Positions 43,189 through 52,095 of a stretch of 64,000 nucleotides of DNA are shown here, one piece after another. The notes beneath the pieces were generated by a model. That model saw nothing but the letters and a program-made list of their open reading frames with translations. It was not told where the DNA came from and did not search any database. Each line of letters begins with the position of its first letter. The stretch's first letter is position 1. The DNA comes from Bacillota bacterium. Lineage in GTDB: Bacteria; Bacillota; Bacilli; Paenibacillales; NBRC-103111. The position numbers and the translations under genes are program-made. The DNA lies in contig JAEWGW010000003.1 of NCBI GenBank assembly GCA_023388055.1, positions 196,414-260,413 on the forward strand, given 5' to 3'.

Positions 43189-43797
43189 TCACGGGGTCAC
43201 CCAAGAGAAAACCTCATTGACCTTGTACCAAATCCACTCCAGTGTCTCGTCCACTGAATTTACATGACCGGAAATATAAGCGGTGGAGGCCAGATTATAG
43301 CTTCCGTCGATCACCGTTACATTCCCATCCACACTGCCGTCCACCTGAACTTTTCCCCGCTTCACTGTCAGATCTCCCTGGACGGTATGCCCTTGGGGGA
43401 TGATGACGGTATCTCCTTGAATGACTACCTGATCCAGACTGGCGCCTTTAACCACCATGTCCTTATCCTGATCCCACAGCGACAGGAAGCTTGTAGCCAT
43501 CACCAGCAAAAAAACCGAAGCCACCGACAGAGCCGGATGTGTGCGGAGCCACTTAAGCCAGCTCTCGCGCCGCTTCTTCTTGACTGGGATATTGCCCATA
43601 ATCCGGGCTGTCAGATCGGAGGGAACCGGTGTCTTGGGCAACAAACGGATACAGGCCTCCGTTTGCTCCATCTGCTTGAACAGCTTGTTGCAGTCCGGAC
43701 AGATCAGAAGATGCTTCTTCAGCTCCACTGCGTCTGCCCCTTCAAGATCTCCGTCCAGGTATTCATGTATCAGAGGAAGGGCATCGGAACATTGCAT
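43189..43797 (-). CDS. rsiW: Anti-sigma-W factor RsiW-like
   Basis: Single-pass membrane anti-sigma factor of 202 residues that holds SigW until stress-triggered proteolysis. The N-terminal zinc-binding anti-sigma domain has HLLICPDCNKL (HxxxCxxC). A membrane helix lies at about 105-125 (ALSVASVFLLVMATSFLSLW). The outer domain has beta-helix-like repeats (VIIPQGHTVQGDLTVKRGKVQVDGSVDGNVTVIDG) resembling polymer-forming bactofilin-type modules. The start is the ATG at 43797, with GGGGAGG 7 nt upstream. It follows sigW by 76 bp. Confidence 0.9.
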   Translation of the reverse strand: MQCSDALPLIHEYLDGDLEGADAVELKKHLLICPDCNKLFKQMEQTEACIRLLPKTPVPSDLTARIMGNIPVKKKRRESWLKWLRTHPALSVASVFLLVMATSFLSLWDQDKDMVVKGASLDQVVIQGDTVIIPQGHTVQGDLTVKRGKVQVDGSVDGNVTVIDGSYNLASTAYISGHVNSVDETLEWIWYKVNEVFSWVTP

Positions 43798-43873
43798 CGT
43801 TAAGCCTCCCCTTTCCATAACTCGTCTGGTTGACAATGTATCATACGTATTGTTGATTGGGTTGGTTTCATTT

Positions 43874-44452
43874 TTAATGGCCGCCTCCGAATTCAGGCTC
43901 AAGCTTTTTTCGCAGGAATTCCCGTCCCCGGTGAACCCGGGTTTTAACTGTAGTGACGGGCATCCCCAGCACATCCCCGATTTCTTGAAGGGACATGTCA
44001 TGGAGATAGCGCAGAATCACCACGGATTTATATTTTTCAGGAAGGGTTTCGATCGCACCGCGGATCTGGTCCTGCGTTTCCGAAAGCACAATCTCCTCCT
44101 CGGGGGTGTCCTGGTCGCTCTTCAGAAGCGAATACCAGTCCGTCCCGTCCCCCTCCGGCATCTCCGCGTCCAGCGAATAAGTCGGCTTGCGCTTGCGCAG
44201 ACGGTCGATGCAGAGATTGGTGCCAATCCGGTAGATCCAGGTGGAAAATTTCTGGTTTTCGTCATAGCGGTCCAGATTCATGTAGACCCGCAGGAAAGTA
44301 TCCTGCGTTACGTCCTCCGCTTCCATGGAGTTGCTCAGCATCCGGTAGCCAAGATGATAGATTTTGTCTTTATACATCTCCACCAGCTCTTCAAAAGCCT
44401 GTCTGTCCCCATTGCGCGCCAGTCTCACCAGCCGCGCCTCTACGTAGTTCAC
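43874..44452 (-). CDS. sigW: RNA polymerase ECF sigma factor SigW
   Basis: ECF sigma factor of 192 residues for envelope and antimicrobial stress. Region 2 contains DVTQDTFLRVYMNLDRYDENQKFSTWIYRIGTNLCIDRLR. Region 4 has the helix-turn-helix MSLQEIGDVLGMPVTTVKTRVHRGREFLRKKL. The start is GTG at 44452, preceded by GGAGGAG. It is followed by rsiW, cdaA, cdaR and glmM in the order known from Bacillus, which supports the name. I could not find a clear TGAAAC-CGTA autoregulatory promoter within 110 bp upstream. Confidence 0.93.
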   Translation of the reverse strand: MNYVEARLVRLARNGDRQAFEELVEMYKDKIYHLGYRMLSNSMEAEDVTQDTFLRVYMNLDRYDENQKFSTWIYRIGTNLCIDRLRKRKPTYSLDAEMPEGDGTDWYSLLKSDQDTPEEEIVLSETQDQIRGAIETLPEKYKSVVILRYLHDMSLQEIGDVLGMPVTTVKTRVHRGREFLRKKLEPEFGGGH

Positions 44453-44497
44453 AAAAACTCCTCCACCCGGCTATACCCGAGATCCTCATCTCTCCAG

Positions 44498-45436
44498 TTA
44501 TGACAAGGATTTCGCGCCGCCTTCTGTATGTTTGAGCTCGGACAGGGCGATCCCTGCCAGTATGAGCCCCATGCCCAGCCATTGAATGCCGGTAATGCTC
44601 TCACCCAGGAGCAGATAGGCTCCGATGAGTGCAACCGGCAGCTCCGTCGCCCCCGCCATCGCTGCAAGCGATGCTCCCGTGCGGGGGATGCCAATGAGAA
44701 ACGCCACTGTCGGAATCACCTGTCCCAGGAGTCCCAGCCCCAGACCCCACATCACGAGGGAGCCTGTATCAGGGGCGCCGCCAATCAGGAAAACCGGCGG
44801 ATAGAACAGATAGATGACGATAAGCCCGGCAGTCAGCATCCAGGCCGACTTCAAAAAAGGATGCTGTTCCGATTCCACCCGTCCCGCCAGAAACAAGAAC
44901 AGGCTGTAGGTGAAACCCGAGGCCAGACCAAAGAGAATCCCGCTCACGCTGAACCGGGACCAATCCGCGGACAACAGATTCACGGACAGGATGGTGCCGG
45001 CCATCACCACGGCAATTGCCCCGCCCTGGTAACGGGTTGGCCACTTCCGGTCAGCAATACATTCCATTACGATGGTAATCCAAGTAAACTGAAATAGCAA
45101 TACAATTGCCAAAGAAGCGTCCAATTCCGACAAAGTTCGATTATAAAAAATAGTCGTAAGGGACAAGCCGCTCATGCCGATGAGTGCTTGTTTGATCCAA
45201 GGGCCGGTAAACGGGCTCTTACGTGCGTCTGGCGTCACCAGAACCAGCAGCCACATAATAAGCGCTCCCATAGTAACCTGGGCGGAGGTGACATTTCCCT
45301 CGCTGATGCCATCCGCAAACGCCAGCTTAATCACCGGCGAAAGCAGCCCGTAGCTGGAAGCCCCAACTACGATACAGAGAATCGCCACCCATTTATACGA
45401 AAACATCGTTTTCATCCGATTGACGGGCTCCTTCAT
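44498..45436 (-). CDS. EamA/DMT-family transporter
   Basis: Integral membrane protein with ten hydrophobic segments in two EamA repeats (first about 10-145, second about 160-305), about 312 residues from the ATG at 45436. The second repeat ends in 'GAYLLLGESITGIQWLGMGLILAGIALSE', a typical EamA ending. No strong ribosome binding site marks the start, so it could lie upstream at 45484. The substrate is unknown; the family exports amino acids, sugars and drugs. It is on the same strand as sigW, 45 bp away. Confidence 0.88.
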   Translation of the reverse strand: MKEPVNRMKTMFSYKWVAILCIVVGASSYGLLSPVIKLAFADGISEGNVTSAQVTMGALIMWLLVLVTPDARKSPFTGPWIKQALIGMSGLSLTTIFYNRTLSELDASLAIVLLFQFTWITIVMECIADRKWPTRYQGGAIAVVMAGTILSVNLLSADWSRFSVSGILFGLASGFTYSLFLFLAGRVESEQHPFLKSAWMLTAGLIVIYLFYPPVFLIGGAPDTGSLVMWGLGLGLLGQVIPTVAFLIGIPRTGASLAAMAGATELPVALIGAYLLLGESITGIQWLGMGLILAGIALSELKHTEGGAKSLS

Positions 45437-45517
45437 ATAAAATGTAACCTGCGCTGCTCCGTTACGGAACTCACAAGCGCACAATGCCGCCGAAATAGCC
45501 CCTCGCCCGATTTTAAC

Positions 45518-45694
45518 GGAACTCAGGGACTCTTAGCCCCCCCCAAAACCGACGCTTCTTAATTTTAACGGAACTCAGAAGCTCTTAGAAGGCTAATGCA
45601 GCCTGCAATTGATGCTTTTGGCGGTGTAAGAGTCGCTCAGTTCCGTTACAGCAGGAAATTACCTTTTTTTACGTTCTAAGGTCCTCCTGGTTCC
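45518..45694. repeat. Four-motif intergenic element (locus 3)
   Basis: Plus motifs at 45518 (GGAACTCAGGGACTCTTAG) and 45570; minus motifs at 45626-45644 and 45676-45694. Spacing is 52 and 50 bp and the centre gap is 37 bp. This copy has the GGAACT...CTCTTAG sub-type in place of GGAC...TATT. Confidence 0.82.
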
Positions 45695-45718
45695 GTTACG
45701 AAACCACATCTCCTGCCC

Positions 45719-45815
45719 GCACTCTTTTGGCTTTACTCTCCTGCTGCATTCTTTCAGTTTTATTCTGTTACTCGTACTCTTTTGGCTTTATTCTGTTGCC
45801 TGCACTCTCCTGCCT
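45719..45815. repeat. Degenerate 27-29-bp tandem repeat
   Basis: About 3.5 imperfect units beginning GCACTCTTTTGGCTTTA at 45719, then 45746 and 45773, pyrimidine-rich on the plus strand. Not coding. Confidence 0.55.
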
Positions 45816-45858
45816 GAACTCCCCCACCTTCACTCCCGCGCCGCTCCCGCCTTCAGAC

Positions 45859-45902
45859 AAAAAACCGGGGCCCTATAAGGTATATGATCCTTAAGGTCCC
45901 CG
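45859..45902 (-). terminator. Terminator of ppc
   Basis: On the minus strand CGGGGACCTTAAGG pairs imperfectly with CCTTATAGGGCCCCG, followed by TTTTTT; 40 bp after the ppc stop. Confidence 0.8.
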
Positions 45903-45943
45903 ATTTACAAACTTCCTATTAGTTATGACACTGGTTTATAACA

Positions 45944-48733
45944 TCAGCCCGTATTCCGCAGCCCCGCGGCAATACCGTTGATGGTCAGCAGCACCTCACG
46001 GATCAGCCGTTCGTCATCTGCACCGCGGTCACGGCAATCCCGGAGCTCCGTCAGAAGCAGCACCTGCATATAGCTCATGGGATCCACATACGGGTTGCGG
46101 AGCTTGATGGACTCCTGAAGAATCGGCACATTATCAAGGATTTCCTTCTGGCCGGTAATCATCAGAATCAGCTCGGAGGTCAGCTTGAACTCGTCGCTGA
46201 TCTCCTGGAAGATCCGGTCGGCAATCGTCCGGTCCTTCACCATCTTGCCGTACTCCCGGGCAATATTCAGATCCGCTTTAGCCAAGGCCATCTGGAGATT
46301 GTCGATGGCGGTCCGGAAGAAGGACCACTTGGCGTACATTTTCTGCAGCTGCTTCATGTTCTCGGCCTTGCCCCTGTAATAGCTGTTCAGGCCGCTGCCC
46401 GCTGCATACCAGGCCGGGAACAGATAACGGCTCTGAGTCCAGGCAAACACCCAGGGAATGGCCCGCAGATCCTCGAACCGGTCGCTGTTCTTCCGCTTCG
46501 ACGGACGGGAGCCAATGTTCAGCTCACCCACCTCGGGCAGGGGTGTAGACTCCCGGAAGAACGCCATGAAGTCAGGGTCTCCGAAGACCAGCTCCTGATA
46601 CTTCTTCAGGGAGGCGTCGGAAATTTCTTTCATGATGGTTTCGTATTTGTACTCGTGAATGTCGCTTTGGGGATGGCGGGACATCACGGCAGCCGTCAGA
46701 AGCGCCCAGGTGGCCTGCTCCAGGCTCCGGTAGGCGATGCCCTTCATAGAGTACCGCTGAGAAAGCACCTCGCCCTGCTCGGTAATCTTAATGCCTCCGC
46801 CGATGGTTTCGGGAGGCTGGGCCAGAATGCTGCGGTTAAGCGGCATACCGCCGCGGCCTAAGGCTCCGCCGCGGCCATGGAAAAACTTCAGCTTCACGGA
46901 GAATGCACGGGCCATCTCGGTCAGATCCTTCAAGGCCAGACGCAGCTCCCAGTTGGCGGTAAGCGCACCGCCGTCCTTGTTGCTGTCGGAGTAGCCCAGC
47001 ATGATTTCCTGCTGGTTGTGAGTGCTGGCCACCGCATCCCGGTAAGCGGGAATGGCGAACAATGTAGCCATAATGGCAGGTGCGTCGTGCAGATCGTCGA
47101 TGGTTTCGAACAGGGGCACCGGCTGCAGGGTACAGATCAGATTGCCTTCCTTATCCCTGCGGTACAGCCCAACCTCCTTGCTGAATACCATCACCTCCAG
47201 CAGGTCGCTGGCGCTTTGGGTCATGCTGATCAGATAGCTTTTGATACAATTGACGCCGAATTCCTTCTGGGCTGCCTGGACGGTACGGTACACATTCAGG
47301 CATTCCATGGTGGATTCGGAATATTCGAAGTAAGGGGAGGTTATGGGGCGCGGGTCGTTCAACACCTCTGTCAGGAGGGCTACCTTCTCGTCCTCGGGCA
47401 ATTCCCCGTATTGATCCGTTAATCCGATGATTCTAAAAATCTCGGAGATGGCATTCTCATGCTCCTTGCTGTGCTGGCGGATATCCAGCGTGCTCATATG
47501 GAAGCCGAACAGCTCCACCTGCCGGATGAGCTTGCGGATGAACCGGTCGGCAATCTGTGCCGCATAATGGCTGCGCAGGCTGCGGTCCACGATCCGCAGG
47601 TCGCTGATGAATTCATCGGGAGACCAATAACGGGCGGAAGGGTTATGAAAATGAGGATTCCCCGTGTTCTGCACCTTTTCCAGCATGTAGGTCAGCTTGA
47701 CCCGGTAAGGCTCCTTCTCATTCCTCCAGGCATCCTCAATATCCAGATCCATACAATCCCGCTCGTCCTCGATGGACTTCAAGAGCTCATCGGTCACCTG
47801 GACAATGCTGGTGCTGAAGCTCATATAGTTCAGGGCTTCCCGGAGGGATTCCTCATACTTCTGAAGGGCCAGTCCCCGGTGCATGCCCAAGGCCTCGAAG
47901 GTCACATTGGAGGTAACCGATGGATTGCCGTCCCGGTCGCCGCCGATCCAGGAGCCGAAACGGAGGAAGGTCGGAACATGCCAGGATTGGTCGGGGTAAT
48001 ATTTCTCCAAACATCGTTCCAATTCGGCATAAACCTCCGGCAGCACGTCACAGAGGGTTTCGTCAAAATAATACAGGCCGTTGCGCACCTCGTCGAGCAC
48101 CGTAGGCTTCCGGTCGCGGAGCTCATCGGTTTGCCACAGCGCCAGAATCTCTCCGTGGAGACAGCTGCGCAGCTGCTCCCGCTCCCGGTAGGTGAGCATC
48201 GGATTGTCCAGCTCCATCATCTGGTCGGCGATCCGGTGGTGGATATCCAGCACGGCCTTGCGGGTCGCTTCCGTAGGATGCGCCGTCATCACCAGCTCCA
48301 GGGAGATGCCCTCCAGAATGTCCTGGATCTCCTCCGCGGTAATATCGCGGATCTGCAGCTCCTTGATGATGCTCTCAATGGAGCCGGGCTGGATGGTTTC
48401 CCCGGCGGTGCGGTCATAGTCGCGTTTCCGCCGGATGCGGTGGTTCTGCTCGGCAATATTCACTAGTTGAAAATAGATGGCGAACGCCCGGATTACCTGA
48501 TGCCGGATCACTGGGCTTAAGCTGTGAATCGTCGACATGTACTCCTTATAAATATCCGAGTCATAAGCAAGCCGCATGGATTTGCTCATTTCCCTGATTT
48601 TCTCCACTACATTCAACAATTCCTCGCCGCCTTGGCCCACCAATACCTCACCCAGTATATTCGCCAGAAAGCGGATGTCCCGCCGCAGCAGATTATTGCT
48701 GGTTCCTTTGGCAGCCAATATGTATTCCGACAT
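45944..48733 (-). CDS. ppc: Phosphoenolpyruvate carboxylase
   Basis: Anaplerotic enzyme that adds bicarbonate to phosphoenolpyruvate to give oxaloacetate. It is about 929 residues, the normal full length. The catalytic His is in VMTAHPTEATRKAVL (about residue 155). Other active-site segments are GSWIGGDRDGNPSVT, MLGYSDSNKDGG, FHGRGGALGRGG and the C-terminal RNTG needed for effector response. I prefer the ATG at 48733 (GGGGTGAGG just upstream) to GTG 48742. It is monocistronic with its own terminator. A 9-bp palindrome lies upstream. Confidence 0.97.
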   Translation of the reverse strand: MSEYILAAKGTSNNLLRRDIRFLANILGEVLVGQGGEELLNVVEKIREMSKSMRLAYDSDIYKEYMSTIHSLSPVIRHQVIRAFAIYFQLVNIAEQNHRIRRKRDYDRTAGETIQPGSIESIIKELQIRDITAEEIQDILEGISLELVMTAHPTEATRKAVLDIHHRIADQMMELDNPMLTYREREQLRSCLHGEILALWQTDELRDRKPTVLDEVRNGLYYFDETLCDVLPEVYAELERCLEKYYPDQSWHVPTFLRFGSWIGGDRDGNPSVTSNVTFEALGMHRGLALQKYEESLREALNYMSFSTSIVQVTDELLKSIEDERDCMDLDIEDAWRNEKEPYRVKLTYMLEKVQNTGNPHFHNPSARYWSPDEFISDLRIVDRSLRSHYAAQIADRFIRKLIRQVELFGFHMSTLDIRQHSKEHENAISEIFRIIGLTDQYGELPEDEKVALLTEVLNDPRPITSPYFEYSESTMECLNVYRTVQAAQKEFGVNCIKSYLISMTQSASDLLEVMVFSKEVGLYRRDKEGNLICTLQPVPLFETIDDLHDAPAIMATLFAIPAYRDAVASTHNQQEIMLGYSDSNKDGGALTANWELRLALKDLTEMARAFSVKLKFFHGRGGALGRGGMPLNRSILAQPPETIGGGIKITEQGEVLSQRYSMKGIAYRSLEQATWALLTAAVMSRHPQSDIHEYKYETIMKEISDASLKKYQELVFGDPDFMAFFRESTPLPEVGELNIGSRPSKRKNSDRFEDLRAIPWVFAWTQSRYLFPAWYAAGSGLNSYYRGKAENMKQLQKMYAKWSFFRTAIDNLQMALAKADLNIAREYGKMVKDRTIADRIFQEISDEFKLTSELILMITGQKEILDNVPILQESIKLRNPYVDPMSYMQVLLLTELRDCRDRGADDERLIREVLLTINGIAAGLRNTG

Positions 48734-48829
48734 GCTCCTCACCCCGTTAGCCTAAATGGTTCTACACCGGTCTGTATTAATCACTCTTTATCAGACTCAA
48801 AACTTAGATTAGTTTATTTTATCACAGCT

Positions 48830-48872
48830 GATCCGAATAAATATAGAGGGAATGTAATAAAAAATTCGGATC
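48830..48872. promoter_or_regulatory. Inverted repeat upstream of ppc
   Basis: GATCCGAAT (48830-48838) and ATTCGGATC (48864-48872) flank an AT-rich 25 bp, 100 bp before ppc. A TAAAAT box lies nearer the gene (near 48820 on the minus strand). This could be an operator; the factor is unknown. Confidence 0.4.
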
Positions 48873-49188
48873 TTTCAAACAAATCACCCAATCTGCCGCC
48901 TGCAAAAATTGCTTTTCATACAAAAATAGCACGCGCGATTCCGTCTGTCAAAATGATTTTTGTTTTTTGGGGATGGAAATTTGTCCCCTGGTAGTAGTCA
49001 TATCCGAATTGGACGGTAGAATGGCTGCAGGCTGCTCCTCCTCAGATCGACTTTCTGGTGTTTACTCGTATGGTTGACCGAGATCCGCCCAACCCAACTC
49101 CTCGGCCGAGATTGATACGAAAGCGCCCCGTCTGCCCCGGTATTTTCGTTGATGGTGATGGTCCCGCTGGACCATGGGTGATTCTAAC

Positions 49189-49362
49189 GGACCGACGATC
49201 CCTTATTTGGGCAAAATTCTTCTTTTTCGGGTTTTCGCGGACAGAGGGGACGTTATTTGCACCCGTTACCTTAGTCGAGCCTGCATGTAGAAGAATAACG
49301 GCCTCCCAGTCCGCGAAAATGAAAAACCGCCAATTTTACGCCCTTTAACGGCCTCTCTGTCC
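49189..49362. repeat. Four-motif intergenic element (locus 4)
   Basis: Plus motifs at 49189 (GGACCGACGATCCCTTATT) and 49239; minus motifs at 49294-49312 and 49344-49362. Pair spacing is 50 bp both times and the centre gap is 36 bp. The rest of 48880-49390 holds no gene that I can support. Confidence 0.85.
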
Positions 49363-49396
49363 GTTAGCATACCCTTCAGTAGGACATTTGCAGGCA

Positions 49397-49439
49397 CAAA
49401 AAAAGAGAACCGTCCTCCATCAGCGGAAAACAGCTCTCT
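49397..49439 (-). terminator. Terminator of the siderophore operon
   Basis: On the minus strand AGAGAGCTGT...ACGGTTCTCT forms a 15-bp stem with G-U pairs, followed by TTTTTTT; 100 bp after the ATPase stop. Confidence 0.75.
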
Positions 49440-49478
49440 TCTCGTTTTTGTTCCTGCACAACATACGCTCGACTCCGC

Positions 49479-49545
49479 CGCCAGACAGGCGGTGGGCACA
49501 CTCCCTTATCTGCCCCGCCAGACAGGCGGTGGGCACACTCCCTTA
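49479..49545. repeat. 37-bp period direct repeat at the ATPase 3' end
   Basis: A 30-bp sequence, starting CGCCAGACAGGCGGTGGGC, occurs at 49479-49508 and 49516-49545. The second copy contains the ATPase stop codon. It looks like a local tandem duplication. Confidence 0.8.
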
Positions 49546-50394
49546 CCGGCCCAGCCCGCCTGCCGCCAGCAGCTCACGGCTGACGACCGTTTGCTCCGCA
49601 GCATCCTCCCGCGCCAGCTCAAACGGCAGGCACAGAGGAACACCCGTCCGCGGATCGGAGATAATGTCCGCTTCAATACCGAAGACCAGACGGAGCACAT
49701 CGCGGGTCATGACCTCCGTAGGTGTGCCCTGGCTGACCACCTTGCCAGACTTGATGGCCACCATATGGCCCGCATACCGGGTAGCGTGATTCAGGTCGTG
49801 AACCACCATTACGATGGTTCTGCCCTCCTCCTGATTCAGCTTCTGCAGGAGCTTCAGCACCTCCAGCTGATGCCCCATGTCCAGGAAGGTGGTGGGTTCA
49901 TCCAGGAACAGAATATCCGTCTGCTGCGCCAGAGCCATGGCAATCCACGCCCGCTGCCGCTGGCCCCCGGAGAGTTGGTCTACCGGCCGGTCGAAGAAAT
50001 CCTCCATAGCCGTCACCTGAATGGCCCAGCGGATAATATCCCGGTCCTCCCGGGTTTGGGTGCCGAAGCCCTTCTGATGGGGAAAACGCCCATACCCTAC
50101 CAGCTCGCCCACCGTCAGACCGTCCGGAGCTACCGGATTCTGCGGCAGAATAGCCAATTGCTTGGCCACATCCTTGGTGGATTGCTGGTGGATGGCCTTG
50201 CTGTCCAGGAACACACTGCCCTTGCGGGGCTTCAATATCCGGGACATGGTCTTCAGGATGGTGGACTTCCCTGAGCCGTTGGCTCCTACCAGGGCAGTGA
50301 TCTTGCCGGAGGGAATGGAGAGATTCAGATCCTCCACGATCAAGCGGCTTTCATAGGCGATATCCAGTTGCTGGGTAAACAAACGATCCTTCAT
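49543..50394 (-). CDS. Iron-siderophore ABC transporter ATPase (FecE/FhuC type)
   Basis: Cytoplasmic ATPase of 283 residues for siderophore uptake. Walker A is GANGSGKSTIL, the signature is LSGGQRQRAWIAMAL, Walker B is ILFLDEPTTFLD, and the H-loop is VVHDLNHA. It is the only ATPase gene seen among four FecCD permeases, so it probably serves both permease pairs. The start overlaps the preceding esterase gene by 4 bp. It is the last gene of the downstream iron operon. Confidence 0.94.
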   Translation of the reverse strand: MKDRLFTQQLDIAYESRLIVEDLNLSIPSGKITALVGANGSGKSTILKTMSRILKPRKGSVFLDSKAIHQQSTKDVAKQLAILPQNPVAPDGLTVGELVGYGRFPHQKGFGTQTREDRDIIRWAIQVTAMEDFFDRPVDQLSGGQRQRAWIAMALAQQTDILFLDEPTTFLDMGHQLEVLKLLQKLNQEEGRTIVMVVHDLNHATRYAGHMVAIKSGKVVSQGTPTEVMTRDVLRLVFGIEADIISDPRTGVPLCLPFELAREDAAEQTVVSRELLAAGGLGR

Positions 50395-51284
50395 ATAATG
50401 CGTCCCCTTTCGTCATGGGATGTGGATAAAACAACCCGGATGCCTTTGGCAATCAGCGCGGGTATCACCGAAACATGACCGTCTCCTTCAAATGTGCCAA
50501 ATGTGGTCTCAAGCCCCTTGGGAGGCCTGGAGGTAAGCCGCTCTGCCATCTCCGCCGCGTTCTCCCACATCCGGCTCCGATGCCCCTTCTCCAGCTCTCC
50601 GATGCCGATCAACAACTGAACGGGAGGCGCAGCGCCGCCACCGCCTGGCGCTGCCTCCTCCGCCTGCTGCCGGAAAATCTCCTCTTCCTGAAGCAGCACC
50701 CGATCCGCCCACCAGATGGAGGGGCTGCCGGCTACATAAGCGGCGAATGCTCCCCTCCGGGTGAACAGCGCGTGCAGCGCCAGGAAACCGCCCAGAGAAT
50801 GCCCGAACAACGACTGCCTGCGGGCATTCACGGGATAACGGCGGGTTACCAAGGGTTGCAACCCCCCGGTGATGAAGTCCAGAAAAACATCCGCACCGCC
50901 GATTTCCGGCCAAGGGGAGTCGTTTCCACGTTTGGGCAGCGCCGCCTCCTTCGCGGGTGTGGTGTAATCCAGAAACCGCTCCCTGGAGGCCTCCATTCCT
51001 GCGGGATAACCGATGCCGATGAGAATCGCCGGATCATAACCGTGGGGCTTACGGGTCATCAGGCGCAGGGTCTCCACAGCCATGGCGAAGCAGGAGTCCG
51101 CGTCCAGGAGATAAATGACGGGGAAACCCTCCGGAGGAGCCTCACCTGAGGGGACTGCCGCCATAATCCGGTAGGAACGGCCGGAATCTGGCCACTGCAT
51201 CGTCCAGGCCTCTGTCCCGGGCACCAGGACGGGGCCCGATTCCTCCGTAACGGATCCTGCAAGTCCATAAGCTGCTTCCATCAC
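50391..51284 (-). CDS. Ferri-siderophore-type esterase (BesA-like)
   Basis: Alpha/beta-hydrolase of 297 residues in the esterase D/BesA group, expected in the cytoplasm (no signal peptide). The nucleophile elbow is LFGHSLGGFLALHALF (Ser about 166), followed by AYVAGSPSIWW, and His near the end in FEGDGHVSVIPALI. BesA-type enzymes hydrolyse the trilactone of imported ferri-bacillibactin to free iron. It is strikingly similar to the product of 55278-56237. Its gene lies between another hydrolase and the ATPase in the iron operon, supporting the assignment. Confidence 0.85.
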   Translation of the reverse strand: MMEAAYGLAGSVTEESGPVLVPGTEAWTMQWPDSGRSYRIMAAVPSGEAPPEGFPVIYLLDADSCFAMAVETLRLMTRKPHGYDPAILIGIGYPAGMEASRERFLDYTTPAKEAALPKRGNDSPWPEIGGADVFLDFITGGLQPLVTRRYPVNARRQSLFGHSLGGFLALHALFTRRGAFAAYVAGSPSIWWADRVLLQEEEIFRQQAEEAAPGGGGAAPPVQLLIGIGELEKGHRSRMWENAAEMAERLTSRPPKGLETTFGTFEGDGHVSVIPALIAKGIRVVLSTSHDERGRII

Positions 51285-52088
51285 TCAAGCCTCCTTCCTG
51301 GCGCCAGCCGCCTTCTCTGCCTTCTCCGCTGGCTGCCCGAACAGCCATTCCACTGCCTCCGGGAAACGCCGCACGAAGCTGGAATGCTCATGAAACTCGC
51401 CTTCCTCTATATCCAGACGGAGCCGGTCCGGTCCCAGCCCGCTACCGGCAAGCAGCTCGAAGGCTGCCCGGTTCAAGGCGGGCATGTCCTTCTGGACCGT
51501 TTCCTTGCCCTCCCCCTCCCGGGTTCCCACGGACATGTACAGCCGCTGGTCCCGCTCCGCAGCTGCCGGGGCATCCTGCCGGATAAAGTCCATCATTCCC
51601 CGGTACCACAGGGAGGCGGACAGCAACCCTACCCTGCCGAACACATCCGGCCGGACCGCTCCGGCATAATAGGACAGCAGTCCGCCCAAGGAGGCTCCGA
51701 GGATGCCGGTTTTTTCCCGGCGGCCGTCAGCGTAGTAGTTGGTTTGGAGATACGGCAGCAGGCGCTCCGTCAGAAAACGGATATATGCCGGGCCGTCACC
51801 GCCGAAATCAGGCCGCTCCGGCACCAGCGCAGGCGCAGGCCAAGGGGTGTATTCATTCAGCCGGTTCACCGGCTTTACACCCGCGATAATCATCTCCGGC
51901 AGCTTTCCTTGGGCGAAGCTGCACTCCAACAGTTCGGTATTGGAGGCGAAGAGAGAATCCCCGTCCTGGACCAGGAGCAGGGGGAAGGTCAGATTGCAGG
52001 CCCCGCAGGAGGGGGGAATGTAGATGGTAACCTCCCGGTTGTCCAGCTGGTCCTTAATCAGGCTGCCTTTCATAAGCATGGGGTTCAA
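51285..52088 (-). CDS. Enterochelin-esterase-like hydrolase
   Basis: Alpha/beta-hydrolase of about 265 residues resembling Fes-type esterases. The nucleophile elbow is GILGASLGGLLSYYAG (Ser about 135), and the catalytic His is likely in EGEFHEHSSFVRRFPEAVEWLF. No signal peptide is seen. GGAGG is too close to the TTG at 52088, so the ATG at 52079 or 52073 may be the true start. It follows the FecCD permease by 7 bp. It should act with the BesA-like enzyme in iron release from siderophores; the exact substrate is unknown. Confidence 0.8.
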   Translation of the reverse strand: MNPMLMKGSLIKDQLDNREVTIYIPPSCGACNLTFPLLLVQDGDSLFASNTELLECSFAQGKLPEMIIAGVKPVNRLNEYTPWPAPALVPERPDFGGDGPAYIRFLTERLLPYLQTNYYADGRREKTGILGASLGGLLSYYAGAVRPDVFGRVGLLSASLWYRGMMDFIRQDAPAAAERDQRLYMSVGTREGEGKETVQKDMPALNRAAFELLAGSGLGPDRLRLDIEEGEFHEHSSFVRRFPEAVEWLFGQPAEKAEKAAGARKEA

Positions 52089-52095
52089 GCCTCCT

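Noticed and set aside
44453..44560. Sigma-W autoregulatory promoter upstream of sigW
   Set aside because: No TGAAAC-N16-CGTA sequence could be found in the short gap; the real promoter may lie further upstream.
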